Assembly (NCBI GenBank): GCA_028290685.1
Contig: JAQGJI010000044.1
Span: forward strand, 1 to 6,249
Reading direction: 5' to 3'
From: Devosia sp.
GTDB taxonomy: Bacteria; Pseudomonadota; Alphaproteobacteria; Rhizobiales; Devosiaceae
DNA length: 6,249 nucleotides
The notes beneath the pieces were generated by a model. It ran no database searches, was not told where the DNA came from, and saw only the letters and a list, made by a program, of their open reading frames with translations. Shown in pieces: positions 1-5,872 of this stretch. Position numbers and translations under genes: made by a program. Each line of letters begins with the position of its first letter. Position 1 is the first letter of the stretch.

Positions 1-122
1 TCGGCATGTTCCTTGGAGAACTTGACGAATTCGTCAGGGCCAGCGCCGCCGGACAAGGCGGCTTCCACATATTGGAAACGGGTCTCGAGGGCGTCGAGCT
101 TGTCCTGGGGCAGAGTGGGCAT
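1..122 (-). CDS. prfA: Peptide chain release factor 1, N-terminal fragment
   Basis: RF1 recognises UAA and UAG stop codons on the ribosome and triggers release of the finished protein. Only the first 40 codons are present; the gene runs off the left edge, so the stop-codon recognition motif and the GGQ catalytic motif lie outside the window. The visible N-terminus begins MPTLPQDKLDALETRF and continues into a helical stretch ending EFVKFSKEHA, which matches the start of alphaproteobacterial RF1 proteins. The ATG at 122 follows only a weak purine-rich stretch (GAAAG), not a strong Shine-Dalgarno. It is on the same strand as ptsP, 191 bp downstream of the ptsP stop, and is probably the third gene of a lysC-ptsP-prfA operon. 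The identification rests on a short piece plus gene order, hence moderate to good confidence. Confidence 0.8.
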   Translation of the reverse strand, partial: MPTLPQDKLDALETRFQYVEAALSGGAGPDEFVKFSKEHA

Positions 123-159
123 ATTCGTTCTTTCGCACCGCGCTGGTCACAACCACTTG

Positions 160-272
160 TGTCATCCCTGCAAAAGCCGGGATCCATCTCGAGATTGCGT
201 AGGGCCGCCAGATCGACGCACAGGGCACAAACCGGCATCTCAGGATGGGCCCGGCTTTCGCCGGGCTGATAC
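160..272. repeat. Intergenic palindromic repeat element (REP/MITE-like)
   Basis: The two ends, about 161-195 and 237-272, are imperfect inverted copies of each other: GTCATCCCTGCAAAAGCCGG on the left, and on the right the reverse complement of a very similar run. Both arms continue inward through a GCCGGG..CCAT..GAGAT pattern, with small indels. Each arm also has its own hairpin. At 249-266 the stem GCCCGGC/GCCGGGC closes a four-base loop, which read as minus-strand RNA is GAAA, a GNRA tetraloop. The left hairpin (166-181) has one mismatch. Between the arms is about 40 bp with no open frame of note. Such units (GTCATNCC-GGCNAAGCCGG-ATCCAT) are scattered in many alphaproteobacterial genomes. 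It fills most of the ptsP-prfA gap, so the operon transcript would fold here. It carries no T-run and is not a standard terminator. Confidence 0.7.
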
Positions 273-313
273 CGTGCGTGTAACGGCCAGAGTGACCAAC
301 ATCAACTGCTAGA

Positions 314-2581
314 TCAAACCGGCAGGTTTTGCTTTTCGATCCATTCCTGGAGCAATTTCCGGATGGTGATGCCATCTGCGCCATCGCTGAGCGCGGCGCC
401 CACCGACAGCTGGATGGGCTTGAGATCGACGTTGAGCACCAGCTCCTTGATCGGGCCGACAGAGGCCGGGCCCATGGACAGCCGCGTCATGCCGATGGCC
501 ATCAGCGCCAGGGCTTCAAGCGGCTTGCCGGCCAGTTCACCGCACATGGTGATGGGAATATTATAGCGGTTTGCCGCATCGACGACGATCCTTATCGCGC
601 GCAGCCGTGGCATGCCGATGGGATCGTAATTCTTGGCGACACGCGGATTGGCGCGGTCCGAGGCGGTGAGGAACTGCACCAGATCGTTGGAGCCGATGGA
701 CACGAAATCGGCCTCGGGCAGCAGCTGGTCAAGCTCGAACAGCAAAGATGGCACTTCAACCATGACGCCCAGCTCAAGCCGGCTGGGCAGGGGCCGGCCG
801 GCGCGGCGCAGGCGCTCGACCTCCTTTTGGACCACCAGGCGGGTCTGGGTGAACTCAAAGGTTTCGGTGACCATCGGCACGAGGATTTTCAGTGGCCGCC
901 CATCGGCAGCCAGCAAGAGCGCACGGATCTGGGTGCGCAACAGGCCGGGCCGCTCCAGCCCCAGCCGTATCGAGCGGAACCCCATGGCGGGGTTTTCCTC
1001 GGCCATGGAGCGCTGATAGGGCAGCACCTTGTCCCCACCGATATCGAGCAGGCGGAACACCACCGGGCGTTCGCCGGCAATCGCCATCGCCTCGGCATAA
1101 AGCTCCTGCTGCTCGGCAAGACGCGGCAGCTTGCTTGCAATCATGAACTGCAATTCGGTGCGAAACAGCCCAACGCCGGTGGCGCCCGTGTCGTCGAGCA
1201 TTGGCAGATCGGCGACCAGCCCCGAATTGTGCAGCAGGGTGATCTCGACGCCGTCCCGGGTGATGGATGGCTTGTCCTTGAGAGCCGCATAATGGGCGCG
1301 GCGCCTGGCGGTCACGCGGACCTTGTCGATATAGGCCTGCTCGATATCGGGCGTGGGCCTGAGATGAACAATGCCGGCCGTGCCATCAAGGATGATGTCG
1401 TCGCCCGTTTCGCACATGGAAACGATCGATTGCGCCTGCCCCACGGCCACCATGCCGAGCGAACGCGCAACGATGGCCACGTGCGCGGTGGCGCCACCCT
1501 CCTCCAGGACAATGCCCCGCAGCTTGGTGCGATCATATTCCAGCAGTTCCGCCGGACCCATGTTGCGGGCAACAAGGATGGCGTTGTCCGGCAATTCCTT
1601 GCGGGACAGGGCGTGACCATCCCCGGTCAGGACGCGCAGCAGCCGATTGGCCAGGTCGTCCAGATCATGCAGGCGATCGCGGATATAGGGATCGGTCTGG
1701 CGCAGCATGCGAGCGCGGGTGTCGTTCTGGACGCGCTCCACCGCCGCTTCCGCCGACAGCCCATTGTCGATCGCCTCGGTCAGCCGGTGCACCCAGCCGC
1801 GATCGTTGGCGAACATGCGGTAGGTTTCAAGTATTTCGCGGTGATCGCTGCCCCCGGCCATGTCGCCATGGTCGAGCATCGCATCGATCGACAGGCGCAT
1901 CTTCTCGAGCGCCGTTTCCAGCCGGATTTTTTCGGCTTCGGTATCCTCGGCGATGAAATTGATCACCACGACGCGCGGATCGTGCAGCACCACGGTGCCC
2001 AGGGCGATGCCATCGGTAAAGCTGACGCCGGTATACATGCGAGGCCGCCTGAGATCGATATCGGACCCCGGCTTGATCAGATTGTCGAAGTCGGAGGTGG
2101 CGATCATCTCGGCCAGGATTGTGGCCGTAGTCAGCATCGCCTCGATTTCATCATCGCCGTAATGGCGCCGCTCGACGTTCTGCACCACCAGAACACCCAG
2201 CATCTGGCCCGCCCGCAGCACCGGCACGCCCAGGAATGCGTTGTATTTTTCTTCGCCGGTTTCCGGGCGGTAGGCAAAGCCGGGATGGCTTGTTGCGTCC
2301 TCGAGCGAAAGCGGTTCGGCTTCGGCTGCAATCAGCCCGACCAGGCCTTCGCCCAGCCGAAGCGTCGTCAGGTGAACAGATTCGGCCGCCAGGCCCCTTG
2401 ATGCAAACAGTTCCAGCGCGCCATCGTCGCGCAGCACGTAAAACGAGCAGACATCGGCGCGCATGTTGTCGGCGATCAGGCCGACGATCTTGTCGAGCCG
2501 CTCCTGCGATGCCAGGGGCTCCGCCATCGTTTCGCGCAATTGCCGCAGCAGCACCCTCGGGCCGCCGATGGTCGTTCCCAT
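314..2581 (-). CDS. ptsP: Phosphoenolpyruvate-protein phosphotransferase PtsP (EI-Ntr) with GAF domain
   Basis: Cytoplasmic enzyme I of the nitrogen PTS: it takes phosphate from phosphoenolpyruvate and passes it to NPr (PtsO) and then EIIA-Ntr (PtsN), a regulatory rather than sugar-transport chain. The 755-residue length fits EI-Ntr, which is longer than sugar EI because of an N-terminal GAF domain. Here GAF covers about residues 25-165 (LDKIVGLIADNM, GEGLVGLIA, GVPVLRAGQMLGVLVVQ). The EI N-domain follows, then the swivelling phosphohistidine domain with the GGATAHVAIVAR motif (active His at about 367). Next is the PEP-binding barrel with GLFRTELQFM (about 471-480), LLDIGGDK (about 511-518), SIGSNDLVQFLTASDR and ITMCGELAGKP (catalytic Cys at about 680). 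No key residue is missing. The ATG at 2581 keeps the GGPRVLLRQLRETMAEP N-terminus usual in Hyphomicrobiales; an AGGGG lies unusually close (2 bases) before it. The gene starts 65 bp after the lysC stop. In this family GAF is linked to glutamine sensing, by inference here. Confidence 0.96.
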   Translation of the reverse strand: MGTTIGGPRVLLRQLRETMAEPLASQERLDKIVGLIADNMRADVCSFYVLRDDGALELFASRGLAAESVHLTTLRLGEGLVGLIAAEAEPLSLEDATSHPGFAYRPETGEEKYNAFLGVPVLRAGQMLGVLVVQNVERRHYGDDEIEAMLTTATILAEMIATSDFDNLIKPGSDIDLRRPRMYTGVSFTDGIALGTVVLHDPRVVVINFIAEDTEAEKIRLETALEKMRLSIDAMLDHGDMAGGSDHREILETYRMFANDRGWVHRLTEAIDNGLSAEAAVERVQNDTRARMLRQTDPYIRDRLHDLDDLANRLLRVLTGDGHALSRKELPDNAILVARNMGPAELLEYDRTKLRGIVLEEGGATAHVAIVARSLGMVAVGQAQSIVSMCETGDDIILDGTAGIVHLRPTPDIEQAYIDKVRVTARRRAHYAALKDKPSITRDGVEITLLHNSGLVADLPMLDDTGATGVGLFRTELQFMIASKLPRLAEQQELYAEAMAIAGERPVVFRLLDIGGDKVLPYQRSMAEENPAMGFRSIRLGLERPGLLRTQIRALLLAADGRPLKILVPMVTETFEFTQTRLVVQKEVERLRRAGRPLPSRLELGVMVEVPSLLFELDQLLPEADFVSIGSNDLVQFLTASDRANPRVAKNYDPIGMPRLRAIRIVVDAANRYNIPITMCGELAGKPLEALALMAIGMTRLSMGPASVGPIKELVLNVDLKPIQLSVGAALSDGADGITIRKLLQEWIEKQNLPV

Positions 2582-2646
2582 AACCCCTAGACGGCCCGCA
2601 AAGCCGCCCCCCTTGAGCGGACGCGGCTCGCTCTCCTCGATTGAGC

Positions 2647-3135
2647 TCAGGCGTCCTTCTTGTCCAAACCGTAATAAGTATGCAGAGCACGAACCGCAAG
2701 CTCAGCATATTGTTCATCGATCAGCACGGACGTCTTTATTTCCGAGGTGGTGATCAGCTGGATGTTGATCCCCTTGTCGGCAAGTGCCTTGAACATAGAG
2801 GACGCAACACCGGCATGGCTGCGCATGCCTACGCCGATCACCGAGACTTTTGCGCCGCCCTTGGAGCCGGAAAGGCGCGCATATTCGATGCGCTCGCCGG
2901 CGTTCTGCAGCGTCTTGATGGCCTTGTCGTATTCGCTGTCCGGCACGGTGAAGGTAATGTCGGTCGTCGCACCATCATCGGCGATGTTCTGCACGATCAT
3001 GTCGACGATGATGCCCTGGTCGGCCAGCGTGCCGAAAATGGCCGCGGCCACGCCCGGATTGTCCTTGACGTCGCGCAGGGTGATCTTGGCTTCCGCCTTG
3101 GCGAGCGTCACGCCCGAAACGATCTGCTTTTCCAT
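2647..3135 (-). other. Possible internal translation start giving an ACT-only aspartokinase beta subunit
   Basis: Codon 260 of lysC is ATG (3135-3133), preceded by GAGG (3147-3144) with 8 bases between. Translation from here would give 162 residues beginning MEKQIVSGVTLAKAEAKITL and containing both ACT domains but no kinase domain. Established knowledge: Corynebacterium glutamicum aspartokinase and Bacillus subtilis aspartokinase II are alpha2beta2 enzymes whose beta chain comes from an in-frame internal start at almost the same place, just before the ACT domains. That this gene does the same is inferred. Purine-rich codons (GAT GAG GAT GAG) can produce such an SD by chance. Confidence 0.4.
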
Positions 3136-3912
3136 GATCTCATCCTCATCGCAAACCAGTGTGCCGGGAACCCCGGGCGATCCGTCGGGCGCCAGCTGGG
3201 GCGCATCGGGATCATCGAAACTTGATCGCACCAGAAGGCGGACCTTGTGTGCCATGGCCATCTCGACCGAGCGGATCATCAGCACCTTGGCGCCAAGGGA
3301 CGCCATTTCCAGCATTTCCTCAAAGGAAATCTTGGTCAGCCGCTGCGCCTTGGCCACGATGCGTGGATCGGTGGTGTAAACACCGTCCACATCGGTATAG
3401 ATATCGCAGCGGTCCGCGCCGATCGCCGCTGCCACTGCGACTGCCGAGGTGTCGGAGCCGCCCCGGCCCAGCGTCGTCACTCGGCCATGCGGGGAAATGC
3501 CCTGGAAACCGGTAATCACCGGCACCCAGCCATCCCCCAAACGCTTGTTGAGTTCGGTGGCATCGATCTCGGTGATGCGGGCGGCGCCATGGGCGTCATC
3601 GGTGCGGATCGGCACCTGCCAGCCGGCAAAGGATCGGGACTGGATACCCATCTCGCTCAACACGATCGCCATCAGCCCTGCGGTGACCTGCTCACCGGAG
3701 GCGACGACGGCATCGTACTCGCGCGCATCGTGCAGGGCGCTGGCCTCATTGACCCAGCCGACCAGTTCATTGGTCTTGCCGGACATGGCCGATACGACGA
3801 CGGCCACTTCATGGCCGGCATCCACCTCGCGCTTGACGTGGCGCGCCGCTTGGCGAATGCGTTCCACAGTGGCGACCGACGTCCCACCGAACTTGACGAC
3901 TATGCGGGCCAA
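2647..3912 (-). CDS. lysC: Aspartate kinase (aspartokinase) with two C-terminal ACT domains
   Basis: Phosphorylates L-aspartate with ATP to 4-phospho-aspartate, the first step towards lysine, threonine, methionine and diaminopimelate. The 421-residue length matches single-function aspartokinases of the Corynebacterium/Bacillus II type. The amino-acid kinase domain covers about residues 2-235, with KFGGTSV at 7-13, SAMSGKTNELVGW at 41-53, ASGEQVTAGL at 71-80, GRGGSDTSAVAVAAAIGA at 149-166 and IYTDVDGVYTTDPRIV at 171-186. Two ACT domains follow (about 265-340 and 355-417). They include MRSHAGVASSMFKALADKGI and TTSEIKTSVLI, the region where lysine and threonine bind in feedback inhibition in related enzymes. 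The start codon is TTG: an in-frame TAG sits two codons upstream and no ATG or GTG precedes the conserved KFGGTS. It is divergent from ubiG and is probably the first gene of the ptsP-prfA operon. Confidence 0.97.
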   Translation of the reverse strand: MARIVVKFGGTSVATVERIRQAARHVKREVDAGHEVAVVVSAMSGKTNELVGWVNEASALHDAREYDAVVASGEQVTAGLMAIVLSEMGIQSRSFAGWQVPIRTDDAHGAARITEIDATELNKRLGDGWVPVITGFQGISPHGRVTTLGRGGSDTSAVAVAAAIGADRCDIYTDVDGVYTTDPRIVAKAQRLTKISFEEMLEMASLGAKVLMIRSVEMAMAHKVRLLVRSSFDDPDAPQLAPDGSPGVPGTLVCDEDEIMEKQIVSGVTLAKAEAKITLRDVKDNPGVAAAIFGTLADQGIIVDMIVQNIADDGATTDITFTVPDSEYDKAIKTLQNAGERIEYARLSGSKGGAKVSVIGVGMRSHAGVASSMFKALADKGINIQLITTSEIKTSVLIDEQYAELAVRALHTYYGLDKKDA

Positions 3913-3924
3913 ACCCTACCCCTT
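3910..3924 (-). promoter_or_regulatory. Ribosome binding site and TTG start of lysC
   Basis: On the minus strand AAGGGG (3924-3919) lies 6 bases before the TTG at 3912-3910. A TAG in the same frame (3918-3916) closes off any longer reading, and the conserved KFGGTS kinase motif begins only seven codons inside. Together these fix the start on TTG. TTG starts are usually weaker than ATG. Confidence 0.75.
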
Positions 3925-3963
3925 TGCCGGACGAACCCGCCGGTACGCTTTTGTTGCGGCCGG

Positions 3964-3992
3964 GACATACGACAAAGCGCTGGGGCGATCAA
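3964..3992 (-). promoter_or_regulatory. Candidate sigma-70-type promoter for lysC
   Basis: On the minus strand TTGATC (3992-3987) is followed after 17 bases by TATGTC (3969-3964). The -35 agrees well with the alphaproteobacterial TTGACN pattern; the -10 keeps only TAT. Transcription would begin near 3957 and give a leader of about 45 bases before the lysC TTG. Spacing and position are good, the -10 is weak, and there is no experimental support. Confidence 0.35.
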
Positions 3993-3993
3993 T

Positions 3994-4036
3994 GCCCTGC
4001 GACGCCCCGACGGCTTGCCTCTGCCCCATGCAGGGC
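3994..4036 (+). repeat. Inverted repeat in the ubiG upstream region
   Basis: GCCCTGC at 3994-4000 and GCAGGGC at 4030-4036 are perfect 7-base inverted copies with 29 bases between them. They lie 30 bases before the ubiG ATG. If transcription starts upstream, the leader RNA could fold here, next to but not covering the GGAG at 4054-4057. It could equally be chance in a G+C-rich spacer. Confidence 0.3.
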
Positions 4037-4065
4037 GCCATATGGTGGCAAACGGAGCCGAGCCG

Positions 4066-4806
4066 ATGACCGCGACGACCATCAATGACGCTGAAATCGC
4101 CAAGTTCACCGCCATGGCCGAGGAGTGGTGGGACCCCAAGGGCAAGTTCAAGCCGCTCCACAAGTTCAATCCGGTGCGCCTGGACTATATCCGCCAGCAC
4201 CTGCTGGCCCATTTTGGGCGCGACGGCACCGACATGCGGCCCTTTGAAGGCTTGCGCATTCTCGATGTCGGTTGTGGCGGTGGCTTGCTGTGCGAACCGC
4301 TGGCCCGGCTTGGCGCGCAGGTGACCGGCATCGATGCGGCGGAGCGCAATATCACCATTGCCGCCATCCATGCCGAACAATCAGGGCTCGACATCGATTA
4401 TCGGGCCACCACCAGCGAAGCGCTGGCGGCAGAGGGAGCGCAATTCGACATGGTGCTCAACATGGAAGTGGTGGAGCATGTCGACAATGTGCCCCTCTAC
4501 ATGAAGAGTTGTGCCGACCTGGTCAAACCGGGCGGGCTGATGCTGACGGCCACCATCAACCGCACGCTGAGGGCCTATGCGCTGGCCGTGGTCGGGGCCG
4601 AGCGCGTCCTGCGCTGGCTGCCGGTGGGCACACATGACTGGAACAAGTTTCTGACGCCCGAGGAAATCAAGGCCTTGCTGACCCGCAACGGACTTGTCGT
4701 GATGGCCGAAACGGGAGTGGTTTATCACCCGATCGGGGACGAATGGCGGCGATCGCGGGACATGGGCATAAACTACATGATCATGTCCAGGCGGCCGCAG
4801 GGTTAG
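4066..4806 (+). CDS. ubiG: Ubiquinone biosynthesis O-methyltransferase UbiG
   Basis: SAM-dependent methyltransferase that carries out the two O-methylations of the ubiquinone ring (on the 2-polyprenyl-6-hydroxyphenol intermediate and on 3-demethylubiquinone), at the inner face of the cytoplasmic membrane. The 246-residue length is normal for UbiG. Visible signatures are FTAMAEEWWDPKGKFKPLHKFNPVRL (about 14-39, split by no gap), the SAM-binding motif ILDVGCGGGL (65-74) followed by VTGID (86-90), NMEVVEHV (132-139), the post-motif LVKPGGLMLTATINRT (152-167) and WLPVGTHDWNKFLTPEE (184-200). The ATG at 4066 is preferred because GGAG (4054-4057) lies 8 bases upstream; an in-frame ATG at 4042 with AGGG before it would add eight residues (MVANGAEP). 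The gene is divergent from lysC, a pairing known in Hyphomicrobiales. The same frame stays open upstream to 3247 antisense to lysC, but that is a shadow. Confidence 0.95.
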   Translation: MTATTINDAEIAKFTAMAEEWWDPKGKFKPLHKFNPVRLDYIRQHLLAHFGRDGTDMRPFEGLRILDVGCGGGLLCEPLARLGAQVTGIDAAERNITIAAIHAEQSGLDIDYRATTSEALAAEGAQFDMVLNMEVVEHVDNVPLYMKSCADLVKPGGLMLTATINRTLRAYALAVVGAERVLRWLPVGTHDWNKFLTPEEIKALLTRNGLVVMAETGVVYHPIGDEWRRSRDMGINYMIMSRRPQG

Positions 4807-4866
4807 CCAGGCTGTTGCTTTTCCGCTTTTCGGCTGTAGCTTGTGGGGCAACCCATCGGAGCTACC

Positions 4867-5310
4867 ATGCGCCTCTTAGCCGTTGTCATAGCCGCACTTG
4901 CCTGCGCCGGCCTGGCCGCTCCTGCTCTCGCGCAGAGCGAAGAAGATGTGATGGAGCAGATTGAAAACCTGCACGGCATGTCGGTGGAGTTCGGCGAGGC
5001 GTTTGCGCAGATGCAGGATGCCTTCCTGTTCGATGACCCGACCTCGATCGCAGAGCTGGGCCTCTACCCCCTGGAGGTTGCGGCGAATGGCGAAGTTTAC
5101 GACATCTTTGAAGCCCAGGACCTGGTCGACAATTTCGACAGCCTGCTGACCGAGGAAACCCTGGCAGCCCTGGCAGGCCAGGATTATGCCGACCTGATCG
5201 TCACCAGCGAGGGGGTTGGATGGGGAGATGGGGTGTTGTGGATGACACTGGCGTGCCTCGATGATTCCTGTGCCGAGGCGCAGTGGGGCATCAGCCGCAT
5301 CAATAACTGA
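4867..5310 (+). CDS. Small exported protein of unknown function
   Basis: I do not recognise a named family. The 147-residue product starts with a clear Sec signal peptide: MRLL, a hydrophobic core to about residue 20, and APALA with cleavage likely between Ala22 and Gln23. The Cys at 13 has no proper lipobox, so a lipoprotein is unlikely. The mature part (about 125 residues) is acidic, with helical early segments (EEDVMEQIENLHGMSVEFGEAFAQMQ). It ends with GVGWGDGVLWMTLAC, SCAEA and WGISRIN; Cys130 and Cys135 could form a periplasmic disulfide. The closing pattern (FDSLLTEETL, then GxGxGDGxLW, then I..IN) recalls small periplasmic hypothetical proteins of other Proteobacteria, but that is an impression. 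The start is ATG 4867 with GGAG (4858-4861) 5 bases before; a GTG at 4843 would only lengthen the signal peptide. It follows ubiG by 60 bp on the same strand, so co-transcription is possible. Confidence 0.8.
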   Translation: MRLLAVVIAALACAGLAAPALAQSEEDVMEQIENLHGMSVEFGEAFAQMQDAFLFDDPTSIAELGLYPLEVAANGEVYDIFEAQDLVDNFDSLLTEETLAALAGQDYADLIVTSEGVGWGDGVLWMTLACLDDSCAEAQWGISRINN

Positions 5311-5325
5311 GCCATACCCCCCGAT

Positions 5326-5709
5326 CTAGGCGTCGCGCTCGGCCTCGATGCCGGCAGCCAGCTCGTAGGTTTCATCCGAGGAAAGATCGGTCTGGCTGAC
5401 ATCGCCGACGGGCTCGCGGCTGCGCGGATCTGTTTGCAACTGTCCCCAGCGCTGATCCCAAGCGAGCCCGTCCTGCAGGGCCACGACAATTTCGCTGAAG
5501 CCGTGCAACAGACGTGCGGCTTGCGCGGCAGCCATGGCTTGCGGCACATCGTCGTATTCGGCTTCGCCGGCATCGACATCGCCCCTGGCTTCCCACCACA
5601 CCGCCGCCTTCAGCTTCCCGCCCGCAGCGGCCTCGATCCCGACCGTAACGGCGTCCTGCGTCACTTCGCCAATGGCCACCTGACGGTAAATGGTCGTGTT
5701 TTGGATCAT
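5326..5709 (-). CDS. Hypothetical small acidic cytoplasmic protein
   Basis: No family recognised. The 127-residue product has no signal peptide or membrane segment. The first ~40 residues (MIQNTTIYRQVAIGEVTQ, VTVGIEAAAGGKLKAAVWWEARG) look like alternating beta strands. An alanine-rich helix follows (DVPQAMAAAQAARLLHGFSEIVVALQDGLAWDQRWGQL), then a polar acidic tail (about residues 92-127) that is probably disordered. A plain alpha/beta fold and codon use like the neighbours support a real gene. The start is taken as ATG 5709 with GGGAGG 10 bases upstream. An in-frame ATG at 5754 with AGGA 6 bases upstream would add 15 residues (MDCRRYEATPGGNST) and cannot be excluded. The frame stays open to the window edge antisense to ilvD, which is not coding. 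It converges on the exported-protein gene (15 bp between stops) and is divergent from ilvD. Confidence 0.7.
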   Translation of the reverse strand: MIQNTTIYRQVAIGEVTQDAVTVGIEAAAGGKLKAAVWWEARGDVDAGEAEYDDVPQAMAAAQAARLLHGFSEIVVALQDGLAWDQRWGQLQTDPRSREPVGDVSQTDLSSDETYELAAGIEAERDA

Positions 5710-5719
5710 GGTGCTGTTG

Positions 5720-5725
5720 CCTCCC
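5720..5725 (-). promoter_or_regulatory. Shine-Dalgarno favouring the ATG at 5709
   Basis: GGGAGG on the minus strand, 10 bases before the ATG at 5709. It is stronger than the AGGA in front of the competing ATG at 5754, and is the main reason for choosing the shorter protein. The 10-base spacing is at the long end of normal. Confidence 0.5.
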
Positions 5726-5767
5726 GGTGTTGCCTCATAACGCCTGCAATCCATAAGCGATCCTGCG

Positions 5768-5795
5768 GTGAACCGTACCGCGCGGTACGGTTTAC
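5768..5795. promoter_or_regulatory. Palindromic operator-like site between a hypothetical gene and ilvD
   Basis: The half AACCGTACCGC (5771-5781) is followed directly by its exact reverse complement (5782-5792), a perfect 22-bp palindrome. After one mismatched pair the symmetry continues for two more bases on each side (GT...AC), so 13 of 14 pairs match over 28 bp. It sits in the 163-bp divergent spacer, 59 bp before the minus-strand ATG at 5709 and 77 bp before the ilvD ATG. A short, fully symmetric, gapless site in a divergent promoter region is typical of TetR-type and similar dimeric repressors, whose sites are often built on CCGTAC/GTACGG halves. The regulator is not in the window and its identity is not known. 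As a hairpin it would have no loop, so a DNA-binding role is likelier than an RNA one. Confidence 0.6.
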
Positions 5796-5872
5796 GTTGA
5801 TCCGTCTGTGGAATGGGTCTAAAGAGAAGGCTACGCACCGTGAAGCGCAAGCGCCCTGCCTGAGGAAACACC

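Noticed and set aside
329..2401. A 690-codon open frame on the plus strand opposite ptsP
   Set aside because: Its translation is rich in His, Gln, Gly and Arg with no recognisable domain, as expected from the antisense of a G+C-rich gene. The opposite strand encodes a fully conserved PtsP.
2602..2628. Hairpin AGCCGC/GCGGCT between lysC and ptsP as a terminator
   Set aside because: Only six pairs with a 15-base loop and no T-run on either strand; it does not meet the criteria for an intrinsic terminator.
3933..3952. Sequence GAACCCGCCGGTACGCTTTT in the lysC-ubiG spacer, resembling part of the ilvD-side palindrome
   Set aside because: Resembles one half only if three bases are skipped and lacks a symmetric partner; not enough to call a second operator.
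3247..4065. Upstream extension of the ubiG frame antisense to lysC
   Set aside because: UbiG homology begins only near 4066, which has a good GGAG; the upstream part mirrors lysC codons and looks like no protein family.
4816..4842. Possible promoter (TTGCTT ... TAGCTT) before the exported-protein gene
   Set aside because: Spacer of 15 bases and only three matches in the -10; too weak to report as a feature.
5311..5325. Bidirectional terminator between the two convergent genes
   Set aside because: The 15-bp gap has no hairpin or T-run that I can see.
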